In this document: positions 8,032 through 20,600 of the stretch, piece after piece | Position numbering within the stretch: position 1 is the stretch's first letter | Layout of the letters: every line of letters begins with the position of its first letter | NCBI GenBank assembly: GCA_900316525.1 | Contig: ONDF01000032.1 | Location: forward strand, 15,536 to 52,082 | Reading direction: 5' to 3' | DNA: 36,547 bases | Origin: an uncultured Bacteroidales bacterium | GTDB taxonomy: Bacteria; Bacteroidota; Bacteroidia; Bacteroidales; UBA932 | The notes under the pieces: model-generated | Told to the model about the DNA's origin: nothing | Databases searched by the model: none | What the model saw: only the letters and a program-made list of their open reading frames with translations | Position numbers and translations under genes: made by a program

Positions 8032-9312
8032 TTACTTGAAGGAGATCCAGTCTACGTCAAGGTCCTTGCCTTCGTCCACGATGAGCTTGATGTTCTGGTT
8101 GCCCGTGAGCGGGGTCTCGAACGGGAACTCCACTTCCTTCCAGTCCTTGGAGGCCGGGAGGTCGAAGGTGCCGACGATCTTTTCATCCCGGGTCTGGAAA
8201 GAGACCTTGGACGGCGCGGCGCTGCGGATGCGGAAGACGGCCTTGGTCGGCGCGGTCTCGCCGAAGTTGATGTCGTCGTAGCGGACCCAGGTGTTTCCGC
8301 GGGCGAAATGGATGTAGAAGCCCTCGAACGGGTTCTTGGTCTCGCCCACGCCGCGGAGGGTCGGGGTGACCTGCTCGATGGTGCCGTCCGGGAGGAAGGA
8401 GATCTTGTCGATGCGCACCGAACGGTTCTTGTCGAAGTTCGGGGAATAGTCGTTGTGGTGATAGAACAGGTACCACTGGCCCTTGTACTCCACGATGGAA
8501 TGATGGTTCGTCCAGCACTCGTTCTGGGAACGTTCCATGATGATGCCCTTGTACTCGTAGGGGCCCATCGGGCTCTTGCTCATCGCATAGGCGAGCACCT
8601 CGGTGTTCTCCTTCACGTACGGATAGGTCAGGTAGAAGTTGCCGTCCTTTTCGAAGGCGAAGGGGCCCTCCGCCTGGCGGCTGGGCAGTCCCTGGAGGCA
8701 GTTGACGCCGACCATCTCCATCTCGCGGTTGCCCCACTTCATGGTCGTCTTGGGGTTGTCGTCGGCGAGTTTCTTCATGCTGGGATCGAGCTTGGCGCAG
8801 CGGCCGTTGCCCCAGAAGATGTAAGCGTTGCCGTCGGAGGCCTGGAGCACGCAGGGGTCGATGCCGTTGATGCCCTCGATGGGCTCCGGTTCAGGGACGT
8901 ACGGCCCTTCGGGACGGTCCGCGACGGCCACGCCCACCGCGAAGCCGCGGCCCACCTTGGAGGCGTTCGGGAAATAGAAATAGTACTTGCCGTCCTTCTC
9001 GACACAGTCGGGCGCCCACATCGAATAGCCCTCAGGATTGCCCCAGGGAACGTCTTTCTGGTTTAGGATCACGCCGTGGTCCGTCCAGTTCACGAGGTCC
9101 TCGGAGGAGAAGACGTGATAGTCCTCCATGCAGAACCATCTGCGCTCGGGCTCCACCGGGCTGATGATGTCATGGGAAGGGAAAAGGTACACTTTCCCGT
9201 TGAAGACACGGGCGGTAGGGTCGGCGGAGTACAGGCCCTTGATGACAGGGTTCTGGGCGAAAAGGCCGCAGGAAAGGAGCAAGGCGGCGATGGGGAGGAT
9301 GAACCGTTTCAT
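8032..9312 (-). CDS. GH43 family glycosidase with C-terminal beta-sandwich (CBM6-like)
   Basis: 426 residues with a signal peptide ending near LFAQ (20). The GH43 fold spans about 22-305, with base Asp31 (YSADPT), pKa-modulating Asp152 (NGIDPC) and acid Glu215 (QAEGPF). The pattern MWAPDCVEKDGKYYFYFP is typical of the beta-xylosidase and arabinofuranosidase side of the family. After about residue 310 comes a CBM6-like sandwich (NTWVRYDDINFG, and DLDVDWISFK at the very end), which often binds xylan. It is a third type of GH43 in this operon, unlike the other two in sequence, so the three probably cut different linkages. The gene is 7 bases from the CE1 stop and directly followed by the next GH43. 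I do not assign a subfamily. Confidence 0.82.
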   Translation of the reverse strand: MKRFILPIAALLLSCGLFAQNPVIKGLYSADPTARVFNGKVYLFPSHDIISPVEPERRWFCMEDYHVFSSEDLVNWTDHGVILNQKDVPWGNPEGYSMWAPDCVEKDGKYYFYFPNASKVGRGFAVGVAVADRPEGPYVPEPEPIEGINGIDPCVLQASDGNAYIFWGNGRCAKLDPSMKKLADDNPKTTMKWGNREMEMVGVNCLQGLPSRQAEGPFAFEKDGNFYLTYPYVKENTEVLAYAMSKSPMGPYEYKGIIMERSQNECWTNHHSIVEYKGQWYLFYHHNDYSPNFDKNRSVRIDKISFLPDGTIEQVTPTLRGVGETKNPFEGFYIHFARGNTWVRYDDINFGETAPTKAVFRIRSAAPSKVSFQTRDEKIVGTFDLPASKDWKEVEFPFETPLTGNQNIKLIVDEGKDLDVDWISFK

Positions 9313-9319
9313 ACGAAGC

Positions 9320-12447
<3,128 letters not shown>

Positions 12448-14211
12448 TTACTGGGCGTTCCAGTCGTGGATGTTCGGATTGACCTTCTTCTCGTCGAACG
12501 GAATCGGGAAGTAGCTGTGCTTCTCCTTCTTGAAGCCCATCTCCGGGTGGGAGACCTTGCACCAGCCGGCATCGCTGTCGTCGATGTAGCCGCGGTGTTC
12601 GGCTTCGCCGAGGGAGAACATGGCATCCTTGAAGTTCGGCAGATAAGTGCCGTTGTTCTTCAGTTCCTTCTCGGCATCACCCCAGCGGACCAGATCCGGG
12701 AAGCGGCTGCCTTCGAGCCAGCACTCGAGGTACTTCTCCTTCTTCACCTCGTCGAGGGTCAGGGCGGAGGAAATATGCTTGGCCTGAGCGCGACGCTGCA
12801 CCTTGTTCAAGGCTTCGAGACCGGCAGGGTCGTTCGTCTGGGCGCAAGCCTCGGCATACATCAGAAGGACTTCGGCGTAACGCATGATCACCAGGTTCCA
12901 CTGGATCTCACCGCTGGCGGTCTTGTCCTCCTGACGATAGAGGCGCTTCCACATGAAGTAACCCACGTGGCCGTACAGGCCGGCCGGGTCAGTAACACCG
13001 CGATAATTGTCCTTCTTCTTGTCGGCAAGACCCCAACCCGACCTGGGAACGGCATTTCCGTCATTGTCGAACTTGATCTTGCCCTCCTCATCCTTCTCGA
13101 AGTCGTCGTTATACGGCATCTCGTAAAGGACCTCGTCATAGCTCTTGATCCAGGCCTTGCGGCGGGCGGAATCGTAACCGTCGTTCTCCAGGATGGTGTC
13201 GACAAACTTCTTGGAAGGATTGCACCAGCCCCAAGGACTGTCGGAAGGAAGTTCGGTACCGACGCCATCAGGAAGCTTGACGCGGGAAGCGCGCCAGCCC
13301 CACAGCATCTTGAAGTTCGGCTGGGCACGCTGGTAGTAACCGTCGACGCTGGCGTCATACACCAGGTTGAACTCGAAGATGGACTCGTCGTTGCCGCGGC
13401 CGCTGTAATGATACAGGGTGCTCATCTTGTCGGAAGGAACGAGATCGTACTTCTTGGAATCGATGACGGCCTTGAGAGCGGCCTTGGCACCGGCATAGTC
13501 GCCCTTGAACAGCATCGCCTTGCCCTTGATGGCGTTGGCGAAGCCCTTGGTCACCTTCACGGCACCGTCCTTGTCGCCGAGGCCGGACTTTTCAGTCAGG
13601 TCAGGAAGAGCGGCGTCGCAGTCCTTGATGATGAAATCGAGGATCTCATTCTGGTCCTTCGCATTCGCAGGACGCTCGTCGGCATCGATGAGATGGTCGG
13701 CGATCGGCGGGTTGTACCAGCCGCTGGCAAGGATCAGATGGATATACGCACGGAGGACACGGGCCTCGGCCACGCAGCGCTTTTTCACAGGCGTATCGGC
13801 ATTCTCCTCGAAATTGCAAATGACCTGGTTGGCGGCCGTGATGATCATGTAGTAGGCCTGATAGGAGCCCGTAATGACGGAACTGGCATCATTGTACCAG
13901 AAGGCGTTGATCTGGTTGCCCTCCACACCGTCAGCCTTGTTCTCACCGGCGGAGAACATGTCGTCGGAGGCATATTCGAAGGGGTTCAGGAGCGGGCATT
14001 CGTTCCAGCCGGCAGCGGTGCCCATGGTGTTGGACAGCCAGCGGCCGCCCTGATAGTAGGCATTCACCAGAGCAGATTCGGCATCTTCGTCGGTCTGATA
14101 GAAGTCCTCCATCGAGATGACGCCCTTCTTCTGGATTTCAAGCATCTTCTCGCACCCTGTCAGGAAGAGGGCGGCGAAGACGACAGTCAAGGCGATAAAT
14201 ATCTTTTTCAT
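12448..14211 (-). CDS. SusD/RagB-family surface glycan-binding lipoprotein (SusD1)
   Basis: 587 residues with lipoprotein signal and lipobox LTGC (Cys20). The N-terminal helical part (YQTDEDAESALVNAYYQGGRW) and C-terminal signatures (RYAEVLLMYAEACAQ, EGSRFPDLVRWGDAEKEL, and FPIPFDEKKVNPN near the end) are diagnostic of SusD/RagB. The protein caps the SusC1 transporter at the outer membrane and delivers oligosaccharides to it. It starts 23 bases after the SusC1 stop and is the second gene of the operon. The neighbouring esterases and GH43 enzymes suggest decorated xylan oligosaccharides as ligand; binding residues cannot be identified from sequence alone, since SusD ligand sites are poorly conserved. 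Confidence 0.93.
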   Translation of the reverse strand: MKKIFIALTVVFAALFLTGCEKMLEIQKKGVISMEDFYQTDEDAESALVNAYYQGGRWLSNTMGTAAGWNECPLLNPFEYASDDMFSAGENKADGVEGNQINAFWYNDASSVITGSYQAYYMIITAANQVICNFEENADTPVKKRCVAEARVLRAYIHLILASGWYNPPIADHLIDADERPANAKDQNEILDFIIKDCDAALPDLTEKSGLGDKDGAVKVTKGFANAIKGKAMLFKGDYAGAKAALKAVIDSKKYDLVPSDKMSTLYHYSGRGNDESIFEFNLVYDASVDGYYQRAQPNFKMLWGWRASRVKLPDGVGTELPSDSPWGWCNPSKKFVDTILENDGYDSARRKAWIKSYDEVLYEMPYNDDFEKDEEGKIKFDNDGNAVPRSGWGLADKKKDNYRGVTDPAGLYGHVGYFMWKRLYRQEDKTASGEIQWNLVIMRYAEVLLMYAEACAQTNDPAGLEALNKVQRRAQAKHISSALTLDEVKKEKYLECWLEGSRFPDLVRWGDAEKELKNNGTYLPNFKDAMFSLGEAEHRGYIDDSDAGWCKVSHPEMGFKKEKHSYFPIPFDEKKVNPNIHDWNAQ

Positions 14212-14234
14212 ATTCTTCTTGTCTTGTTATGGGA

Positions 14235-17200
14235 TTAGAACTCAAGGTTGACACCGAAGATGACAGACTTCGCAGTCGGGTAGTTACCCATGTCGAATCC
14301 GAGGGAGTTGCCGCCCGTGGTGGCAGTCTCCGGATCCAGACCGAAGTAGTTGGTGAAAGTGATGAAATTGTCCAGCATCGCGTAGACGCGGAGGTTGCTG
14401 ATGGCAATCTTCTGGGTAAGGGCGCGCGGCAGGGTGTAGCCCAGCTGGATCTGCTTGATCTTGAAGTAGGCACCGCTGAACACGTTGAGGTTGGAGCTGA
14501 ACGCCTCGGACGACCAGTACTTGGCGGCCGGGAACTTGGCGTTGGCCTTGTCCACGTTCGGATTGTCCCAGGAGTTGTTCCAGTAGTAGGCGTAGGTGTT
14601 ACAGGAAGGACGGTCCACACGGAAGGCGGTCGGATAGATGTTGTTGCCGGCGACGCCGTTTCCAAAGATGGAGAGGTCGAAGTTCTTCCAGTTCATGTTG
14701 ATGGTGATACCATAGGTCCAGGTCGGGATGCCCTTGCCCAGGTAGACGCGGTCGTCCTCGGTCGGGGAGAGGGTGGTGCCGTCCTTGACCTTGTTGCCGT
14801 TCTCGTCCACCTTGTAGTGGGTGTAGAGCACCTGGCCGTTCTCGTTGAAGCCCTCAGCCTCATAACCGCACATGTACCACAGCGGCATGCCTTCCTCACA
14901 GTAGGTGGTGAGGTAGGTGCCCTGGACGGTACGGCCGGTCAGACGGCCGACCATCGGCTCCAGATAGGTCATCTTGTTCTTCAGCCAGGAGGCGTTGCCG
15001 TTGATCGCGTAGCTGAAATCACCGATCTGGTCGCGCCAGCCGAGTTCGATCTCGAAGCCCTTGTTGTTCACGGCGCCCGCGTTCATCGTCTTGTTGGAGG
15101 CGACGTCGCGGGACTCCCAGAACATCGGCATACCGACTTCGATGGCAGGGGCCACCTGAACCAGCAGGCCGTCGGTGTTCTTGTTGTACCAGTCGAGACC
15201 GACCGTCAGGCGGTTGTTGAAGAACCGGGCGTCGACACCGAAGTCAAGCTGCACGGACTCTTCCCAGCGGAGATCCGGGTTGGAAAGACCGGAAGGCAGG
15301 GAACCGTAGTTGGAAACGGCGGAATCCACATGGTACTGGTACCATACGCGGTTCAGGAGGATATCCGTGGAGTACGGGTAGTTGTTCAGGACGTTGATGT
15401 TACCGTTCTTACCCCAGGAAGCGCGGAACTTGAGGAAGTTCAGGAAGCTCTGGTCGACGTTGTCCTTGATGAAGGACTCGTTGCTGGCGGTCCAGCCCAG
15501 GGACACGGACGGGAAGTAACCCCACTTCTTGTCCAGCGGGAGCTTGGAGGAGTCGAACGCGTCGGCACGGAAGTTCGCCTGGATGGCATAGCGGTTGTCG
15601 TAGACATAACCGAGACGGGCGAAGTAGGACAGGCTGGCGGAACGGCCCGGAGAATTGCTGATATTCTTGGACGTCTTATCACTGGACTTCAGGAAACTCA
15701 GGTACTGGAAGTTCGGCAGATAGCCCTTCAGGATGTCCGGACCGGAAGCCGAACCGGAGACATTGTCGCTGGTGGACTCGATGAAGGACATACCGGCCAT
15801 GGCGGTGACGTCGTGCTTGCCGAAGGTGCGGTTGTAGTTCGCGAAGTTCTCCCACTGATAGTAGAGGCCGGTGTTGGCGCTGGCGCTCAGGTTGTAGTTC
15901 TCGGCCTTGATGGTGGCGGTGGAGAAGTACGGCTCCGTGTAGCTGTGGGAAGTGTTCTGGGAGATCCGGTAACCGAAGCGGGAGGTGTAGGTGAAGCCCT
16001 TGAACGGCATGAAGTTCAGGTAGGCGACGCCGCGGACGGTGATACCGCCGTTGGAGGATTCCGTCGCGTCACGCTGGACGAACGGGTGACCGGACTGGGT
16101 CTCGCCGATGAGCGGAACAGTCCAATAGAGGCCGGTCTCGGGATCCTTCAGGATCTTGGTGCCGTTGGCGAGGGCGTTCTTCAGACCCGTGCTGAGTTTG
16201 CTCTCGTCACCACGGACGGGGAACAGCGGGGAAGAAGTGATGGCGGACAGGAGGGCGGAGCCGTTGTCGTTCGCCTCGGAAACGCCCTTGGTGCTCCACT
16301 TCTCGATGGAGTTGTTGATACCGACGGTGAGCCAGGACTTGATCTTGTAGTCGGCGTTCACCTGGAAGGTAAGACGGCGATACTGGTCCTTGTCGCCACG
16401 GAAAATACCGTCATTCTTGACATTATTAAGGGAAGCGAAGAAATGGCCGCGGTCATTACCGCCCTCGAAGCCCACCGTGTGGCGGTTGCTCCAGGTAGGA
16501 ACGAAGACTTCGCTGCTCCAGTCCACGTCGGTCACGCCGTCGTAGACCTTGAGGGCCTCGTCGTTCAGATATCCCTGCGCCTTGCCGAAAGCGATGTACT
16601 CGGCGGCGTTCATGATATCGAGGTGCTTGGAGATGCTGGAGAGGGTGAACTGGTTGTTGTAGAACACCTTGCCGTCGCCCTTCTTACCGGACTTGGTGGT
16701 GATGAGGACCACACCGTTACCGGCCTCGGCGCCGTAGATGGCGGCGGAGGCGGCATCCTTCAGGATTTCCATGGACTCGATCATTTCCGGATCCAGATAC
16801 TGGATGTTGTCCACCTTCAGGCCGTCCACGATGAGGAGCGGTCCGATGTTACCGGAGTTGGAGGAGTAACCGCGGACACGGATGGAAGCGCCCGCACCCG
16901 GAGCACCGGAAGCGTTGATGACCTGCACACCGGCGGCCTTGCCCTGAAGGGCGGCGGCGGCGTCGGAGGTGGAGCGGTTCTGCAGGTCTTCCGCACGGAC
17001 GGAAGCCACGGAACCGGTCAGGTCGCTCTTGCGCTGGACACCGTAACCGATGACCACGGTCTCGTCCAGGAATTCAGTGTCTTCCCGGAGGACGATGTTG
17101 AAGACGGACTGGTTGGCCGTCGAAAGCGTCTGGTCGGCATAGCCGATGCAGGACACGTTGATGCTGGCCCCGGCGGGAACGTTCAGCCGGAAAGCACCGG

Positions 17201-17390
17201 AAGCATCGGTGACAGCACCGATGGAGGTGTTTCCAACGACGACGACAGCGGCTCCGATGACCGGAGCGCCGCTCTCATCGACAACCGTTCCGCTGATGGC
17301 GCGGTTCTGGGCGGTCGCAACCGTTCCCAGGAGGCCCGCTGCGACGATCATCACAGCGGCTGCCATTCTTGCAAAAAATTGCCTTGTCAT
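14235..17390 (-). CDS. SusC/RagA-family TonB-dependent outer-membrane transporter (SusC1)
   Basis: 1051 residues from the ATG at 17390; the frame stays open upstream to 17426, but MTRQFFARMAAAVMIVAAG is the natural signal peptide (cleavage near ATAQ, 28). Order: carboxypeptidase-like regulatory domain about 30-115 (ISGTVVDESGAPVIGAAV), TonB-box/SusC signature DETVVIGYG, plug domain to about 235, then a 22-strand-type barrel ending in a C-terminal phenylalanine (GVNLEF) for assembly by the BAM machinery. It imports oligosaccharides captured by SusD1 using TonB energy. It is the first gene of the long minus-strand operon and is divergent from HTCS1, which probably controls it. A perfect -7 element lies upstream. 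Confidence 0.95.
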   Translation of the reverse strand: MTRQFFARMAAAVMIVAAGLLGTVATAQNRAISGTVVDESGAPVIGAAVVVVGNTSIGAVTDASGAFRLNVPAGASINVSCIGYADQTLSTANQSVFNIVLREDTEFLDETVVIGYGVQRKSDLTGSVASVRAEDLQNRSTSDAAAALQGKAAGVQVINASGAPGAGASIRVRGYSSNSGNIGPLLIVDGLKVDNIQYLDPEMIESMEILKDAASAAIYGAEAGNGVVLITTKSGKKGDGKVFYNNQFTLSSISKHLDIMNAAEYIAFGKAQGYLNDEALKVYDGVTDVDWSSEVFVPTWSNRHTVGFEGGNDRGHFFASLNNVKNDGIFRGDKDQYRRLTFQVNADYKIKSWLTVGINNSIEKWSTKGVSEANDNGSALLSAITSSPLFPVRGDESKLSTGLKNALANGTKILKDPETGLYWTVPLIGETQSGHPFVQRDATESSNGGITVRGVAYLNFMPFKGFTYTSRFGYRISQNTSHSYTEPYFSTATIKAENYNLSASANTGLYYQWENFANYNRTFGKHDVTAMAGMSFIESTSDNVSGSASGPDILKGYLPNFQYLSFLKSSDKTSKNISNSPGRSASLSYFARLGYVYDNRYAIQANFRADAFDSSKLPLDKKWGYFPSVSLGWTASNESFIKDNVDQSFLNFLKFRASWGKNGNINVLNNYPYSTDILLNRVWYQYHVDSAVSNYGSLPSGLSNPDLRWEESVQLDFGVDARFFNNRLTVGLDWYNKNTDGLLVQVAPAIEVGMPMFWESRDVASNKTMNAGAVNNKGFEIELGWRDQIGDFSYAINGNASWLKNKMTYLEPMVGRLTGRTVQGTYLTTYCEEGMPLWYMCGYEAEGFNENGQVLYTHYKVDENGNKVKDGTTLSPTEDDRVYLGKGIPTWTYGITINMNWKNFDLSIFGNGVAGNNIYPTAFRVDRPSCNTYAYYWNNSWDNPNVDKANAKFPAAKYWSSEAFSSNLNVFSGAYFKIKQIQLGYTLPRALTQKIAISNLRVYAMLDNFITFTNYFGLDPETATTGGNSLGFDMGNYPTAKSVIFGVNLEF

Positions 17391-17396
17391 AAAAGC

Positions 17397-17412
17397 GTTG
17401 ATTAGGTTGGTT
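17397..17412 (-). promoter_or_regulatory. Leader motif shared with the SusC2 leader
   Basis: On the minus strand the SusC1 leader reads AACCAACCTAATCAAC, ending 6 bases before the ATG. The SusC2 leader has the same 16-mer apart from its three central bases (32474-32489). It lies between the promoter and start codon in both, so it would be in the mRNA. It may be a translational or RNA-binding site, or chance similarity in A/C-rich leaders. Confidence 0.35.
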
Positions 17413-17453
17413 AATATGGTTAACAAAAAGTTTTGTGCTTATGCAGCCGACAG

Positions 17454-17489
17454 CAAATATATATTTTTATAGAGGTCCCGGCTTTCAAA
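17454..17489 (-). promoter_or_regulatory. Bacteroidota-type promoter of the SusC1 operon
   Basis: On the minus strand, TATATTTG (17461-17454) matches the -7 consensus TAnnTTTG exactly. A TTTG (17489-17486) upstream could be the -33 element, but the spacer of 24 is longer than the usual 19-21. Transcription would begin near 17447, giving a leader of roughly 55-60 nt before the SusC1 ATG. A long spacer is consistent with a promoter that needs an activator such as the divergent HTCS1; that part is inference. Confidence 0.55.
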
Positions 17490-17627
17490 ACGCGACCGAA
17501 TTCGGAAACAAATCAACCATTCCCCCATCTTTTTCACCACGCAGGCCCTCATTTGGAAGAATTTTAACAATCAATGACCCAAATTTAAAAGAGAAAATTG
17601 CTACCTTGCGGTTCCAAAGAACCGATA

Positions 17628-20600
17628 ATGAAAAAACTCGTCTTCCTGACCATTTTCCTCTTGTCCATCCTCCCCCTGGAGGCCCAGATCGACGTTGTCC
17701 GCTGGCGGAACTTCAGCACCGACGACGGACTCCCCGACAATTCGGTCCGTTCCATCTTCCAGGACAGCGACGGACTATTATGGCTATGCACGCGCGAGGG
17801 CATCTGCATGTACGACGGTCTGCATTTCAAGCAGCTCGAGGATCCGTCCTGTGTCCTGCTGGACGGCCTTGCCATGAGCATGGCGGAAGACCCGCAGCAC
17901 CGGCTCTGGTTCATCACCACCCGCGGCATCGGCTTCTACGACCTCGGAACCGGGGAAATCCGCACCGTCCGCGTCAATACGTCCGGCGGCCTGATCGGGG
18001 CGGCTGACATCGCCGTGGACCGCAACGGCATGGTCTGGTTCGCCAACGAGGACATCTTCTGCTGGGATCCTTCCCGGGAAGTGCTGGTGGACTACTCCCC
18101 CATCGCCCTGTTCCACAGCAACACGGTCGAGGCCGACAGCAACGGCAGCGTCTGGTTCCTGACCACCAGCGGCGACCTGCAACGCTTCAACCCGATCACC
18201 AACAGCTTCGAACAGATCCACCGCGGCTCGGGCGAACGCTTCTCCCGGCAGGACCTCGTTTCGGACGGAAAGGACCATATGCTCTTCTCCGCGCCGAACG
18301 GGGTCGTCCTCAGCACCGATATCTTCACCAATGTCACGACGGTCTTCTGCCGGACCGACATCAGCGAAATCCGCTGCATCATTCCTGAACGGGAAGGACG
18401 CATCTGGCTGGGGACCAACCACGGCATCCTCCTGATGGACGGCGGCCGCCGCCAGGTTTTCACCCACGACCGGTCGGACATGCAGTCCATTGCGGGCGAG
18501 GACATCTGGTCCATGCTCATCGACCGCCAGGGAGACCTCTGGGTGGGCATGTTCTACAACGGCCTGTCCCTGTACCGGAGTCCTTCGGCCCAGGTCACCC
18601 GGCACCTGGGGCACCGTTCCGGCGGCGATCTCCCCGGGGACATGATCCGGCCGCTGGTCGCGGTCGACGACCGGCACATCCTCGCCGGCGCCGAGGACGG
18701 CGGACTGATTCAGCTGGACCTCGTGGACGACTCCATCGAGAATCTCACCTTCCCCGGACCGGACGGCAGCATCCTCAACATCCAGGGGCTGTGTCTGCTC
18801 GGGAACGAACTCTGGATCGCGACCTTCGGAAACGGCGTGTACCGGATGGATTTCCCGAGCCGGAAAATCCAGGAGAACTACCTGCCGGACCTGTCCGCCG
18901 CCACGGTGGTCAGCACGCGCGACGGGGACATCTACCTAGGGACGACCGCCGGCCTGTACCTGTATGACCGGACGGAGGACCGCTTCCAGTCCTGCCCCGA
19001 GTTCGGCAGCACGTTCATCCACGCCATCTACGAGGACTCGCGGGGCAATCTTTGGATCGGGACCTACGGCAACGGCTTCTGGATGGGGAAAGACGGGAAT
19101 TTCACGCATATCACCCAGAACGACAAGGCGTTCGGGCTGACATCCGACTACATCACCTGCATCCGCGAGGACAGCCATCACCGGCTCTGGGTGCTCACGG
19201 AGACGGGCGGCGCCTGCTTCGCCGGGCTTGACGAGATCGCCTCCGGGAAGTTCCGGTTCCGGTCCATCTCCCGCCATAACGGCCTTCCCAGCTCCATCGC
19301 CTGCGGCATCCAGGAAGACCTGGACCAGGTCATCTGGCTCACGACCACCCACGGGATCGTCAAACTCAATCCCGACGACCTGGCCGTCCGGGAAATCTAC
19401 CAGGAAGACCGCGGCAACACGCTGAACCAGTATTCCTACGGTTCCGCCTGCTCCACGTCCAGCGGCCGGCTGTTCTTCGGAACGAGCCGCGGCCTCATCG
19501 GTTTCACGCCTTCGGAGCGGGGCAACCGGCAGCCGCAGCATCTGTACATCACTGAAATCCTCGCCAACGCCCCCGGCGGCCTCCGTTCCGTATCCGTGAC
19601 CGAACCGGGGAAGTCCACCCTGCATACCAAGAAGATCCGTCTCCGCTACAAGGATCTCTCCTCCCTGACCGTCCGCTATTCGACCCCGAACTACCAGTCC
19701 ACCCGGACCGGCCTGTTCCAGACCGACCTGATCCGCAAACGGAGGACCATCCAGAGTTTCAATTACACCGGTGAAACCACCTATACGGACCTCGCCCCCG
19801 GAAAATATCTGTTGCGCATCAGCGGCGTCGGCGCGCGGCAGCATATCCAAACCAGCCTGGAAATCGAGATCATCCCGCCGTTCTACCGGTCCGTCTTCGC
19901 TTACATCCTCTACGCCCTGGGGGCCATCCTGATCCTGGGAATCCTGCTGCGGCAGTGGGAGCGCCTCCGCCGACTGCGGATGTCCCGGGAGGTGGAGAAG
20001 CTGCAGACCGACCAGCAGAAGGACCTGTATGACGCGAAGATCAACTTCTTCACGAACATCACCCACGAAATCCGCACCCCGCTCTCCCTGATCAAGATGC
20101 CGCTGGACAAGATCATCTCCAGCGGGAACTACACGGAAAGCAACCGCCAGGAACTCCTCACGATGCAGGCCAACGCAGAGCGGCTCCTCACCCTCACGAA
20201 CCAGCTCCTGGACCTGAGGAAGATGGAGAAGATGGAGGTGAAACCCACGTTCCTCCCGAACGACCTGGCCGCCCTGGTCCGGAAGACCTGCGACCGGTTC
20301 GCCGCGGTGGCGAAGGACCAGCACATCCGGCTGGACGTCACCCTGCCGGAGACGCCGTTCATGGTCGATTGCGCCAGCGAAATGATCGAGAAGATAGTCG
20401 GAAACCTGGTGTCCAACGCCTGCAAATACGGGAACGGACACGTCAGCGTGGCGCTCGAGCCGCTTCCCGGCGGGGAACGCGTCCGCATCCGCGTGGACAG
20501 CAACGGCGAGCGGGTCTCGGACCAGGACGCCGAACGGATTTTCGAAAAGTTCTACCAGGGCGGGCCCGCCCGGCAGGGCAAGGGCACCGGGCTCGGCCTG

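Noticed and set aside
14229..17405. Plus-strand open frame of over 1050 codons
   Set aside because: It is the antisense shadow of SusC1, with a repetitive Gly/Val/Asp-rich product and no domain.
17602..17609. TACCTTGC as the -7 element of HTCS1
   Set aside because: One T is missing from the TAnnTTTG consensus and there is no TTTG at a suitable distance upstream; too weak to annotate.
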